A DNA stretch of 64,000 bases from Shewanella frigidimarina. Its GTDB lineage: Bacteria > Pseudomonadota > Gammaproteobacteria > Enterobacterales > Shewanellaceae. The stretch is taken from contig NZ_RKKE01000002.1 of the NCBI RefSeq assembly GCF_003797125.1, positions 843,661 through 907,660 of the forward strand. Reading direction: 5' to 3'. Within the stretch, counting starts at the first letter, position 1. Every line of letters begins with the position of its first letter. The position numbers and the translations under genes were made by a program. The notes beneath the pieces are model-generated. The model was not told the DNA's origin. It was given only the letters and a program-made list of their open reading frames with translations, and did not search any database. Positions 27,689-36,826 of the stretch are shown piece after piece.

Positions 27689-28954
27689 ATGCTTAATCAA
27701 CAAACTGCATCAGCCTTACCGTGGGTCTCTCGTGTTAGCACACTGTTTAAAGCCACAGGACCAGGAATCTTAATGGCCGCCGCCGCAATTGGCGCTTCTC
27801 ACCTAGTGGCCTCAACTCGAGCAGGTGCCGAATTTGGTTGGCAACTGGCGTGGCTCATTTTATTAGTCAATATCGTTAAGTATCCTTTCTTCGCCGCTGG
27901 CGCTCGCTACACCGCAGCAACTGATGAGAGTTTATTGCACGGTTATCAAAAGCAAGGGCGCGGGTATTTGATGCTGTTTACTGGGCTTAATGTTATTGCC
28001 GCCATTGCCAGTACGGCTGGGGTATGTATGTTAACGGCGGCAATGTTAACCCAGTTTATTCCGCTATCAATTGACGTATTAGCGCTGATTGTATTGGCCA
28101 GCTCATTAGCATTATTAATTTTCGGCCACTACAAACTGCTTGATAAAATGACTAAAATTATCATGCTGGCTCTTACGCTAACCACCTTAGTCGCCGTGGC
28201 ATTAGCCTTTAATCGTTATAGCGGATTCGGCACTCCAGTGGTCAGTGAATCTCCTTGGCAATGGGCATACGTCGGTTTTTTAGTAGCGATGATGGGTTGG
28301 ATGCCAGCTCCGATAGAGGTAAGTACTTGGAACTCGTTATGGTTAATAGAAAAACGTAAAACCCAAACGGTAACTGCCAAGCAGGCTATTTTTGATTTTA
28401 ATCTAGGCTATGTCACCACGGCATTACTGGCGATTGTATTTTTAGCGTTAGGCGCATTAGTGATGCACGGCAGTGGCGAGCGTTTTTCAGACTCAGGTGC
28501 GGTATTTGCCTCACAATTGATCACCCTTTATAGCCAAGTCATGGGCAATGAAAGCCGCTATCTAATTGGGATTGTTGCATTTTTATGTATATTTAGTACC
28601 ACGGTTACCGTGATAGATGGCTACAGTCGCACACTTGATATGGGCTGGCGATTACTGTCTCACAACACGTCACCACGCAGTTATTTAACCCAGGTGATGC
28701 TCGGGATCAGCGCGCTTGGTTTATTACTCATTTTATTCTTTAAAGGCGCCTTATTACCGCTGCTTGAATTTGTGATGATCCTTGCCTTTATGACTACCGT
28801 TATTTTTGCATGGCTTAACTTCCGTTTAATGACAAGTAACACCTTGGCTAAAAAACATCGTTATGGCCGTGTGATGGTTGGGTTGTCTTGGATTGGTTTA
28901 TTGTATTTAGTTAGCTTCGCTATCTTGTTTATTTATTGGTATTTCACAAAATAA
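27689..28954 (+). CDS. Nramp-related divalent metal transporter
   Basis: This 421-residue protein has about eleven membrane segments and the Nramp (NRAMP/SLC11) fold pattern. It opens with ATGPGILMAAAAIGASHLVASTRAGAEFGW. In canonical manganese/iron Nramp proteins, helix 1 carries DPGN; here that position reads GASH, as in divergent Nramp-related clades. The helix 6 region (FLVAMMGWMPAPIEVSTWNS, about 200-219) also departs from the usual MPH motif. Metal transport therefore cannot be assumed to be Mn/Fe; Mg or a non-metal substrate is possible. It is co-transcribed with the PH-domain gene. Confidence 0.82.
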   Translation: MLNQQTASALPWVSRVSTLFKATGPGILMAAAAIGASHLVASTRAGAEFGWQLAWLILLVNIVKYPFFAAGARYTAATDESLLHGYQKQGRGYLMLFTGLNVIAAIASTAGVCMLTAAMLTQFIPLSIDVLALIVLASSLALLIFGHYKLLDKMTKIIMLALTLTTLVAVALAFNRYSGFGTPVVSESPWQWAYVGFLVAMMGWMPAPIEVSTWNSLWLIEKRKTQTVTAKQAIFDFNLGYVTTALLAIVFLALGALVMHGSGERFSDSGAVFASQLITLYSQVMGNESRYLIGIVAFLCIFSTTVTVIDGYSRTLDMGWRLLSHNTSPRSYLTQVMLGISALGLLLILFFKGALLPLLEFVMILAFMTTVIFAWLNFRLMTSNTLAKKHRYGRVMVGLSWIGLLYLVSFAILFIYWYFTK

Positions 28955-29072
28955 TCTCACTAAAAGCCTAGAGGCTAGGACGCTACGCGGCTAGATCCTA
29001 TAAAATCAACAGCCTAACAGCGAAGCGACACTAGCTGCGTTAGAAATCGATTGCAGCTCAAGCAGGATTAAT

Positions 29073-29101
29073 CTGACTAATCAGTGATTACCCGCTATAA
29101 T
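29073..29101 (+). promoter_or_regulatory. Sigma-70 promoter of yehS
   Basis: CTGACT (-35) and TATAAT (-10) are separated by 17 bases. A transcript would start near 29108, which supports the ATG at 29156 rather than an in-frame codon at 29084 inside the promoter. Confidence 0.7.
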
Positions 29102-29155
29102 AGTGTTTCGTCAACTGACCTAAACCATTTATGCGCAGCCGCGCCAGAGAACCTT

Positions 29156-29620
29156 ATGATTAACAATGATATTCTTCGCCGTATTCGCTTTGTGTTTGAC
29201 TATTCAAATGCCAAAATGATTAACATTTTCAGCCAAGCCAAAGTAGACATGTCTTCAGAGCAAATTATTGCGCTGTTGAAAAAAGAGGAAGAAGAAGGTT
29301 ATCAAGCGTGTAATGACACATTAATGTGCCAATTCTTAGATGGTTTGATCATTCAAAATCGTGGTTTAAAGCCTGGAGCTGAAGTACCAGTGCCTTTAAA
29401 GCAACTGACTAATAATCTTATATTCAAAAAATTACGCGTAGCGCTAGAAATGCGTGAAGAAGATATTATTGCCGCATTAGCTTTAGCAGATTTTTCAATG
29501 ACTAAATCTGAACTAGGTGCGCTATTCCGTAACCCTGACCATAAAAACTATAAACCTTGTGGCGACCAGGTGTTAAGAAACTTCGTTAAAGGTTTATCAA
29601 TCAAACATCGCGGTAAGTAA
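29156..29620 (+). CDS. yehS: DUF1456 family protein (YehS homologue)
   Basis: This 154-residue protein consists of two DUF1456 repeats: NDILRRIRFVFDYSNAKMINIFSQA (about 3-27) and NLIFKKLRVALEMREEDIIAALALA (about 78-102). Each is followed by an SxxE/L..LF/KKEE helix and an LxxFLDGL/LRNFVKGL motif. It has the same size as E. coli YehS. I start at 29156 (MINNDILRR), which matches the family N-terminus. No biochemical role is established; the fold suggests a small helical binding protein. It is monocistronic. Confidence 0.9.
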   Translation: MINNDILRRIRFVFDYSNAKMINIFSQAKVDMSSEQIIALLKKEEEEGYQACNDTLMCQFLDGLIIQNRGLKPGAEVPVPLKQLTNNLIFKKLRVALEMREEDIIAALALADFSMTKSELGALFRNPDHKNYKPCGDQVLRNFVKGLSIKHRGK

Positions 29621-29904
29621 TATTCGTTAGGATGTTGAGATAATACTTTATTAATGCGTAGCTTAGGCTGCGCATTTTTGTTTGTGGCGTTTACATTTAA
29701 ACAATAATAATTTTGCATTTACACCATGCGATTGTTCACATAGTAATGACACAATAGTAAGTGATGAGTAGAAGTACCTAACAATAATGTGATTTTACTC
29801 ACTTAACAGACCACAAAAAAGATCAGACGTGATAATCTACAAGCACAAAAAACCAGCCCAATTCTAATAACGATCTAACTGGATCTCACACATTAAGGTT
29901 CCCC
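29621..29904. other. Intergenic region upstream of maeA
   Basis: These 284 AT-rich bases hold the maeA promoter region. I see no gene. A short GCGTAGC-TTAG-GCTGCGC imperfect hairpin (about 29657-29673) after yehS could be its terminator. Confidence 0.4.
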
Positions 29905-31593
29905 ATGGACGATAACAAACGCCCCCTCTATCTTCCTTTTGCCGGCCCAGCGATTCTTGAATCACCCCTGCTTAATAAAGGCAGTGCATTTAGTGAAGAA
30001 GAACGAATTTATTTCAACCTCGAAGGCCTCATTCCTTGGGTCATTGAAACCATTGATGAGCAAGCCGCTCGTGCTTACGCACAGTTTAAAAACTTCACCA
30101 ATGATCTCGATAAGCACATTTATTTGCGCAACATTCAAGATACTAACGAAACCTTATTTTATCGTTTAGTGCGTAATAACATCAGTGAAATGATGCCAAT
30201 TATCTACACGCCTACGGTTGGTTTAGCCTGTGAACGTTTCTCAAAAAACTATCGTCGTAACCGTGGTTTATTTATTTCGTATCCTAACAAAGATCGCATT
30301 GATGATATTTTAAATAACTCAACCCGCCATAAAGTCAAAGTCATCGTGGTGACGGACGGAGAACGTATTCTCGGTTTAGGCGACCAAGGCATAGGCGGTA
30401 TGGGGATCCCAATTGGTAAATTATCGCTATACACCAGTTGTGGCGGCATAAGCCCGGCGTATTGTCTTGCGGTGACCTTAGATGTTGGTACTGATAACCC
30501 ACAACTTCTTGAAGACCCTATGTATATGGGCTGGCGTCATCAGCGTATTGGCGGTGATGAATATGCTGAATTTGTTGAAGAGTTTATGCAAGCAGTCAGC
30601 CGTCGCTGGCCAGATGCCTTAATTCAGTTCGAAGATTTTGCACAAAAAAATGCCATGCCATTACTTGAGCGTTATAAAGATCAATATTGCAGTTTCAATG
30701 ATGATATCCAGGGCACGGCAGCTGTTACGGTTGGCTCACTATTGGCTGCTTGTAAAGCCGCTAACAGTAAACTCAGCGAGCAACGCATCACCTTCTTAGG
30801 TGCGGGTAGCGCAGGTTGTGGTATTGCCGAAGCGATTGTGGCAACAATGGTGTCTGAGGGCATTAGCGATCAGCAAGCTCGCTCACAAGTGTTTATGGTC
30901 GATCGTTGGGGCTTATTACTCGATAATATGCCTAACCTACTCCCTTTCCAACAGAAGCTAGCTCAACCTTGTGCCACGATAGAAGCATGGGACAATTACA
31001 GTGACAATATCTCGTTACTTGATGTAGTTAACAATGCTAAACCAACGGTACTTATTGGAGTATCAGGCTCTCCAGGGTTATTTACTGAAGAAATCATTAA
31101 GGCAATGCACAGCCATTGTAAACGTCCGATAGTATTCCCATTATCGAATCCGACAAGCCGTGTAGAAGCGACTCCTAAGGACATCCTTAATTGGACATCG
31201 GGCCAAGCACTCGTGGCAACGGGCAGCCCATTTGAACCAGTAATAGTCAATGGCGAAACTTTTGAGATAGCGCAGTGTAATAATAGCTTTATCTTCCCAG
31301 GTATTGGCTTAGGTGTATTATCTTGTGGTGCAAGACGTGTATCTGATGAAATGTTAATGGCTTCAAGTCGTGCTTTAGCGGAATGTTCACCATTAGGTAA
31401 AGACGGTGTTGGCTCGCTATTACCTCGCCTTGAAGATATTCAAACTGTTAGTAAATATATTGCTTTTGCTGTTGCTAAAGCAGCTATTGATCAAGGTTTA
31501 GCATTACCTTGTACCGATGAGTTACTGCAACAATCGATTGAGGCTAACTTCTGGGAACCTGAATATCGTCGTTACAAACGTACCTCATTCTAA
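29905..31593 (+). CDS. maeA: NAD-dependent malic enzyme
   Basis: This enzyme converts malate to pyruvate and CO2 with reduction of NAD+, linking the TCA cycle to pyruvate. It has 562 residues, like E. coli MaeA (565). Visible features are [10 protein letters not shown] (malic signature), [21 protein letters not shown] (about 150-170), the metal ligands in QFEDF and [11 protein letters not shown] (about 234-276), and the dinucleotide-binding [15 protein letters not shown] (about 296-310). The Lys and Asp of the active site are in place. It is monocistronic and ends at a strong bidirectional terminator. Confidence 0.97.
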   Translation: MDDNKRPLYLPFAGPAILESPLLNKGSAFSEEERIYFNLEGLIPWVIETIDEQAARAYAQFKNFTNDLDKHIYLRNIQDTNETLFYRLVRNNISEMMPIIYTPTVGLACERFSKNYRRNRGLFISYPNKDRIDDILNNSTRHKVKVIVVTDGERILGLGDQGIGGMGIPIGKLSLYTSCGGISPAYCLAVTLDVGTDNPQLLEDPMYMGWRHQRIGGDEYAEFVEEFMQAVSRRWPDALIQFEDFAQKNAMPLLERYKDQYCSFNDDIQGTAAVTVGSLLAACKAANSKLSEQRITFLGAGSAGCGIAEAIVATMVSEGISDQQARSQVFMVDRWGLLLDNMPNLLPFQQKLAQPCATIEAWDNYSDNISLLDVVNNAKPTVLIGVSGSPGLFTEEIIKAMHSHCKRPIVFPLSNPTSRVEATPKDILNWTSGQALVATGSPFEPVIVNGETFEIAQCNNSFIFPGIGLGVLSCGARRVSDEMLMASSRALAECSPLGKDGVGSLLPRLEDIQTVSKYIAFAVAKAAIDQGLALPCTDELLQQSIEANFWEPEYRRYKRTSF

Positions 31594-31698
31594 CAATGAT
31601 TAAGTACGACTCAGCGCTTTAGAATGATAAAGCGCTGATCATCATTACTGTGATAGCAAAACTCATTAATTGAAACGGTTATGCGCTTTTTAACCATA

Positions 31699-31727
31699 AA
31701 AAAATCCCAACCTAAGTTGGGATTTTT
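31699..31727. terminator. Bidirectional terminator between maeA and the DUF3069-like gene
   Basis: The stem AAAATCCCAAC/GTTGGGATTTT has a CTAA loop, with A and T runs on either side. Confidence 0.93.
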
Positions 31728-31749
31728 TGTATCCGCTATAACAGTAAAT

Positions 31750-32184
31750 TTATGCCGACATCACTAGCTTAAAACTATTTAACAATGGACGGTCGGTGCG
31801 CGATTTTTTAAGCTTACGTAAACACTCTTTCAACGACTGCTCCGCTAAGCGACCGAATACACCATCATATTCGTTATTATTCATCTCTTCTTCAGAGTCC
31901 GCACTGTCAGCAATTTCTTGCGCAACACGGCTTAACTGCATCCACGCATTGGCAATATAAAAGCCATGAAACTCTGCTTTAGTCATTAACTTTTGCGCAC
32001 TCGCTGGCAATGCATCCCAAGCATGAGTAAACGTATTGGCTTTATCTTCAATAAGTTCGGTAAACAAGCCTTCATAGGCCTCAAGTAATGTTTCAGGTAA
32101 CTTATCCATCGGCAGCACTTTGTTTGCTACGTTATACGAAATTTGTTTTGCTACTTCTTGATACTGCGGGTCAACTTTTGTCAT
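31750..32184 (-). CDS. Small helical protein, DUF3069-like
   Basis: This 144-residue, almost entirely alpha-helical, acidic protein has no signal peptide and no membrane segment. I associate it with the DUF3069 family found mainly in Shewanella and relatives, but this rests on general resemblance (VANKVLPMDKLPETLLEAYEGLF and HGFYIANAWMQLSRVAQEIADS segments) rather than a motif of known function. It has its own promoter region of more than 400 bases upstream and a terminator shared with maeA. No role can be assigned. Confidence 0.6.
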   Translation of the reverse strand: MTKVDPQYQEVAKQISYNVANKVLPMDKLPETLLEAYEGLFTELIEDKANTFTHAWDALPASAQKLMTKAEFHGFYIANAWMQLSRVAQEIADSADSEEEMNNNEYDGVFGRLAEQSLKECLRKLKKSRTDRPLLNSFKLVMSA

Positions 32185-32603
32185 GGTTATCTCTCAATTA
32201 AAATTCTCCACATAGATCCGCATCAGAATGTTTGATGGCACAATAATCAAACTATTTAGTGAAATTAGGCCAGATCAAACGCATTCTTATGTCATATCAA
32301 TGCAGTGATATGTCTTTTTCTCATGTAAATTAAAACAAGCTGGTTCAATTATGACATGATTTTTTACTGTTTGTATTATCAGTTTTTAAAGTAATACTCC
32401 GCCGATATATCAACCTGATGGGCAGATACTCCTTTAAAATTGGACTTTAATCTGCAGGTCACATTAATTTATCCTTGATAAAAGGCCTGTTGTGCACAAT
32501 AATTGCTCATCGATAGTAAAGATACATACAAAAGTATTACAACAACGCTCACACAATAATTATTGTTGCCAACAAAAAAACTATAAATAAGCAGCTTATT
32601 AAC
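32185..32603. other. Intergenic region between divergent DUF3069-like and TPR-GGDEF genes
   Basis: These 419 AT-rich bases hold the promoters of both genes. A small hairpin CATATCA/TGATATG lies near 32293-32312. I see no coding frame or RNA gene. Confidence 0.45.
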
Positions 32604-34487
32604 TTGAAAACATCACTTCAGATTCACTTTTTTATTGCCATTTTTATAGCAATATTTTTTTTACCCACATCAGTCTTTGCCGCTTATTACGACAACGTCA
32701 AAGCTGATGCTATCTATAAAAAAATAGATTTAGCTGATTATGTTGATCAGGTTTCAGGTGAAGAGTTACTCAACGAATATAAGCGGCTCATTGCCTCTGA
32801 CGATGAGATCCGTCAAAAACTCTATGTCCGTTTATACTGCTGGAACCAGCCTTCTACTACAGATAGTGAACTTGCCAGCGCCATTAAGTATGCAGAGCAA
32901 CAACTGCTGATATATTCAGTACCCTATCCATCAGCAATTCATACTGATTTATTATTATGTTTAGGTTATTACAAACAGTTTTCAGGTCAATTAGACGAAG
33001 CTCTTGACGATCTTTCTAATGCAATAAATAACGCATACGAACTTGAAGATCCTCGACTTATCGCTGACGGCCGAAGCATTCGAGGGGCAATGCTGTCATA
33101 TCAAGGCAACTATTCATCTGCATTAGAAGATTTAATTACATCGCAACAATTGTATGAAAATCTTAATTTAACTTATTGGGCAAATGATAACTTAAGTGAA
33201 CTTGCTGCAAGTTATCGGCGTTTTGGTGATGCTGAAACCGCTCTGAAATACCAAATAAAACTTGAACAAGCTTACCTTAAGGCCAATCAACAAATAGAAG
33301 CTGATAATATCAATAATCAGATCGCGTTTTCACTTCTAGAGCTTGGGCGTATTGACGAGTCTACGGCACGATTTAAACAGTCGCTTACCTTCTGGAAAAC
33401 CCAAAAAGATAACATTGCTATTGCAGATGCCAAAACCAATATTGCAGGAAACCTGATTAAACTAGATAAAATAGATGAAGCACTAGTGCTGTTAAAGGAA
33501 GCAGAAAAAGAAATCCCAGTCAGTAATGATGGGCCGCATAGTTCATTAATGTTATACCTAGCACAAGTATATTTAGCTAAAAATGAATTAGATAAAGCCC
33601 TTGAATACAGTCAGCTTGCATCAATTGATTTTAACCGTGGTGGCAATCAACGCGGTGAAAATGAAAACATCTATCTCAAAAGCGATATCTACCAAGCTAA
33701 AGGTGATATTGAAAATGCATTAAAAACATTACAAAAATTTATTAAAATGCACATGGCACTTGATAAGCAAAATATGTCTGATCGCAACTCAGAAATGCAA
33801 GCGCGCTTTAATACCAACAAAATTCAAACCGAAAACGAATGGTTAATACAACGCGACAAAGATAAAGAGCAGCAGTTACAGATTTTACAGCGTAACGAAA
33901 GCATGCAAATTATCATTATTATCTTAGTTGCGATTATTTTAATTATCGTATCAATGTTTGCTTACAAGCAAGTTATACGAAAACAACTCTTTAGGCGTTT
34001 AGCCCTAACCGATGAGCTGACTAAATTGGCCAATAGACGTGATACCTATTCTCAGGGGCATTACTTCTTAAAATCATCCAAACTATCAGGTAATCCGTTT
34101 TCCATTATCTCTTTTGATGCTGATCATTTTAAAATGGTCAACGATACATTAGGCCATGATATGGGCGATAAAGTGCTAGTAAAGCTAGCGTCAATTAGCG
34201 CAAGCATGATGCGCGATACCGATGTTGTTGGACGTGTTGGCGGTGAAGAATTTTTGATTTTACTGCCTAATATCGACAAAACTAAAGCCATTGAAATCGC
34301 TAATCGTTTAATTGAAACCATTGCTGATTACGATTGGACTCAGATTGCGCCGAACTTACATCAAACCGTCAGTGCCGGGGTTGCCAGCTATAGTAATGAA
34401 GAAGACTTGTCACCATTGTTACTAAAAGCCGACAAAGCGCTCTATTCTGCCAAAGCTGCAGGTCGAAATTGTGTCAAAGCTGAGTAA
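32604..34487 (+). CDS. TPR-containing membrane diguanylate cyclase
   Basis: This protein synthesises cyclic di-GMP and has 627 residues. A signal peptide (about 1-26, ending VFA) is followed by a periplasmic region of helical TPR-like repeats (about 85-400), one membrane helix (about 440-462, IIIIILVAIILIIVSMFAY) and a C-terminal GGDEF domain (about 470-627). The active-site motif is GGEEF, which supports activity. An RDTD five residues upstream forms the RxxD inhibitory site for product feedback. The start appears to be TTG; no ATG is in frame nearby. The last 17 bases overlap the upstream region of queG but not its chosen start. TPR-GGDEF proteins of this layout are common in Shewanella; the signal sensed is unknown. 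Confidence 0.92.
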   Translation: MKTSLQIHFFIAIFIAIFFLPTSVFAAYYDNVKADAIYKKIDLADYVDQVSGEELLNEYKRLIASDDEIRQKLYVRLYCWNQPSTTDSELASAIKYAEQQLLIYSVPYPSAIHTDLLLCLGYYKQFSGQLDEALDDLSNAINNAYELEDPRLIADGRSIRGAMLSYQGNYSSALEDLITSQQLYENLNLTYWANDNLSELAASYRRFGDAETALKYQIKLEQAYLKANQQIEADNINNQIAFSLLELGRIDESTARFKQSLTFWKTQKDNIAIADAKTNIAGNLIKLDKIDEALVLLKEAEKEIPVSNDGPHSSLMLYLAQVYLAKNELDKALEYSQLASIDFNRGGNQRGENENIYLKSDIYQAKGDIENALKTLQKFIKMHMALDKQNMSDRNSEMQARFNTNKIQTENEWLIQRDKDKEQQLQILQRNESMQIIIIILVAIILIIVSMFAYKQVIRKQLFRRLALTDELTKLANRRDTYSQGHYFLKSSKLSGNPFSIISFDADHFKMVNDTLGHDMGDKVLVKLASISASMMRDTDVVGRVGGEEFLILLPNIDKTKAIEIANRLIETIADYDWTQIAPNLHQTVSAGVASYSNEEDLSPLLLKADKALYSAKAAGRNCVKAE

Positions 34488-34493
34488 AACGCG

Positions 34494-34499
34494 TATAAT
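34494..34499 (+). promoter_or_regulatory. Candidate -10 element of queG
   Basis: A perfect TATAAT lies immediately after the GGDEF gene stop and 28 bases before the queG ATG at 34528. The -35 match (TTGTGT, 19 bases upstream) is weak. A transcript from here favours the start at 34528 over the in-frame GTG at 34471. Confidence 0.5.
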
Positions 34500-34527
34500 T
34501 TTAGCGTGTTTACTCAATGATAGTGTT

Positions 34528-35757
34528 ATGACAACAACGACCGTAGCATTAACTCCAAATCCTATTCCTGATCTAGGAACCGATCTAACAACTGAGCCCT
34601 GTCCATTGACCGCGGCTCAACTTGATGTGCTCAATAGACAAATCAAGCTTTGGGGTAAAGAACTTGGCTTTGCTCATATTGGTGTTGCTGATGTCGACTT
34701 AAGCCAACATGAAGCAGCATTACAAGATTGGTTAGATAAGGGGTATCACGGTGAGATGGGTTATATGGCTAATCATGGAATGATGCGCGCTAGACCTGCA
34801 GAGTTACATCCAGGAGCCATTAGAGTGATTTGTGCTCGGATGGACTATTTACCACCTGACGCCGGCTTTGCCAGTAATTTAACTGACCCAAATCTTGGTT
34901 ATATCTCTCGTTATGCGGGTGGACGTGACTATCATAAACTCATCCGACAACGGCTTAAAAAGCTCGGCGATAAAATCAACCAGTATTGCCAACAACTAGA
35001 CTTTGATGCGACTGATTTTAGACCATTTGTGGATTCTGCACCTATTTTGGAACGTCCATTAGCCGACAAAGCCGGACTAGGCTGGACTGGCAAACACTCG
35101 TTAATTTTACACCCTGATGCAGGCAGTTGGTTTTTCCTCGGCGAGTTACTCATTAACTTACCATTGCCGTTAGATATCCCGATTGAAGAAGGCTGCAACA
35201 CTTGCGTAGCCTGCATAAAATCATGCCCAACTGATGCGATTGTCGAACCCTATGTTGTCGATGCAAGACGTTGTATTTCTTACTTGACCATTGAATTACA
35301 GGGTGCTATTCCAGAAGAGTTTCGCCCGCTTATAGGCAATCGTATTTATGGTTGTGATGACTGTCAGCTAGTGTGTCCGGTAAACGCTAAAGCACCACTG
35401 ACTAAAGAGACTGATTTCCATACTCGCACTGCGCTTATTCAACCCGATTTACTGACTTTATTTGCTTGGTCTGAAACTTATTTTCTCAACCAAACAGAAG
35501 GCAGTGCGATTCGTCGAATAGGTCACAAACGTTGGTTACGTAATATCGCGATTGCATTAGGTAATGCTCCCGCTAATCCGGCCATTATTGAGGCATTGGA
35601 GCAACGTAAACACAGTGAAGAAGTGGATGATATGGTACTTGAACATATTGAATGGGCATTAGTGCAACAAATACAAAAAGCGCCACAGTCGGCGCTTTCA
35701 CGGAAAACTCAACGAGTGATTAGATCAATACAAAAGGGTTTACCAAGAGACGCATAA
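34528..35757 (+). CDS. queG: Epoxyqueuosine reductase
   Basis: QueG carries out the last step of queuosine synthesis in tRNA, reducing epoxyqueuosine with cobalamin and two [4Fe-4S] clusters. It has 409 residues. The N-terminal catalytic domain has RYAGGRDYHK and the conserved VDSAPILERPLADKAGLGWTGKH. Two clusters follow: CNTCVACIKSCPTDAI, and the second set C..CDDCQLVCPVN. A C-terminal HEAT-like region with RRIGHKRWLRN is typical. The start at 34528 fits the -10 element just upstream. QueG needs B12, in keeping with other cobalamin-linked features in this window (riboswitch receptor, decayed metE). Confidence 0.96.
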   Translation: MTTTTVALTPNPIPDLGTDLTTEPCPLTAAQLDVLNRQIKLWGKELGFAHIGVADVDLSQHEAALQDWLDKGYHGEMGYMANHGMMRARPAELHPGAIRVICARMDYLPPDAGFASNLTDPNLGYISRYAGGRDYHKLIRQRLKKLGDKINQYCQQLDFDATDFRPFVDSAPILERPLADKAGLGWTGKHSLILHPDAGSWFFLGELLINLPLPLDIPIEEGCNTCVACIKSCPTDAIVEPYVVDARRCISYLTIELQGAIPEEFRPLIGNRIYGCDDCQLVCPVNAKAPLTKETDFHTRTALIQPDLLTLFAWSETYFLNQTEGSAIRRIGHKRWLRNIAIALGNAPANPAIIEALEQRKHSEEVDDMVLEHIEWALVQQIQKAPQSALSRKTQRVIRSIQKGLPRDA

Positions 35758-35778
35758 ACGAAAAGCGACAACTAGGTC

Positions 35779-35991
35779 CTAAGCATTAGAGTCTAAGGTA
35801 AAACCCACTTTAATAGTTACTTGCCAGTGGGCAATAAGACCTTCTTCTAAGTGGCCACGAGTTTCGATAACTTGAAACCAGCGCAAATGTAGTAAACTTT
35901 TATTGGCTTCTGCAATCGCATTTTTAACAGCCTCATCTGAACTGATTGGTGATGAACCAACAAGTTCAATGACTTTATAAGTGTGACTCAT
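35779..35991 (-). CDS. Dodecin family protein
   Basis: This small flavin-binding or flavin-storage protein has 70 residues, the normal size for dodecin, which assembles into a hollow dodecamer. Features seen are [22 protein letters not shown] (about 5-26), [17 protein letters not shown] (about 34-50) with the Trp that stacks on the flavin, and the terminal strand [12 protein letters not shown] start at 35991, where AGGAG lies at proper spacing; the frame runs 21 codons further upstream without support. It is monocistronic and convergent with queG. Confidence 0.92.
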   Translation of the reverse strand: MSHTYKVIELVGSSPISSDEAVKNAIAEANKSLLHLRWFQVIETRGHLEEGLIAHWQVTIKVGFTLDSNA

Positions 35992-36128
35992 AATAGCTCC
36001 TATTGTTAACTGCACATCTTTAGTTTTAGTGTAGTAAACAATAGTACAGTTCACCGCAAAATCACTGCGTAATAACCAGTAAAATGGAGTAGCAGAACCA
36101 ATCTAACTCAATTGATTTCTGCAAGTTA

Positions 36129-36673
36129 ATCAATTTGAATAATGCCAATAGCTGCTTTTTCTAAATTGACCACTTCGTCACGTACTGCTAACGTAAGTTG
36201 GTTAAGCTTTGCGCATCGTTAGCCCAGTCGACCGCCATAGATTTTGGACGAGAACATCGCCATAAGTCAACGGAGGCTTAATGCAGCGAGAACAATAACG
36301 TTCACCCAACCAAATTAAGTAAACCTAACCCACTCTAATTATTCACAAAAATACTCCACCATGTCATTTCGCTCAGCTTCGCCGTGAACTAGCACGTCGA
36401 TACCCAATTTAAGCTGACGTGAAATAGTGTCTTGAGTGACTTGCTCAAGCTGTAATCACGGCATTGATTCATCTTTCGCTAGCGACTGCGTAACGCCCGC
36501 ATGACAGTAGTTCAACACCTGCATCTGCTTGCCACTGCCAATGAGTGGTTTTAATTCACTGGCACGTTTTTCAACTCCGTTAATGTTGCTTCACCGCGCC
36601 AATAACGCTCTAAAATAAACTTCAATTCACGCTGACGGCCTATGCGAGGAAACCCTAAACTTGAAATTTTCAT
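36129..36673 (-). pseudogene. metE: Decayed metE (cobalamin-independent methionine synthase) remnant
   Basis: Reading the minus strand from the ATG at 36673 gives [19 protein letters not shown] and then [15 protein letters not shown], the normal MetE N-terminus. A frameshift and stops follow. In-frame remains from the C-terminal half then appear, including [20 protein letters not shown] (about 36355-36414) and, near the end, LAVRDEVVNLEKAAIGIIQID (36129-36191). Only ~545 bases remain of a gene that should be ~2.3 kb, with several stop codons and at least two large internal deletions. It cannot make a working enzyme. It is divergent from metR, exactly as intact metE is in other gammaproteobacteria. 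Confidence 0.93.
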
Positions 36674-36729
36674 ACTGCTTTACTTTTCGTTGAGCAAAAA
36701 ATATGGCTATTTATGCAGAAAAACCGCAT

Positions 36730-36753
36730 AGGCGTCTGGACGTCTAGAAGTTT
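36730..36753. promoter_or_regulatory. Tandem MetJ operator (met boxes)
   Basis: Three adjacent 8-mers, AGGCGTCT, GGACGTCT and AGAAGTTT, match the MetJ consensus AGACGTCT at 6, 7 and 5 positions. They sit in the metE/metR divergent intergenic region, where MetJ normally represses both genes. Confidence 0.8.
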
Positions 36754-36826
36754 ATTGTGTTACTCTGCTGTCAAGCAATCGAATTGATTTCATCAGCTAG
36801 TTGAGCAAGATTCATGTGGAGAGAAA

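Noticed and set aside
28960..29035. CTAG-rich short inverted repeats after the Nramp-related gene that look REP-like.
   Set aside because: The arms are short and imperfect, and I cannot show further copies in this window; they may only be a weak terminator.
29084..29155. A 24-codon N-terminal extension of the yehS frame.
   Set aside because: It overlaps a good sigma-70 promoter (29073-29101), and the family N-terminus matches MINNDILRR at 29156.
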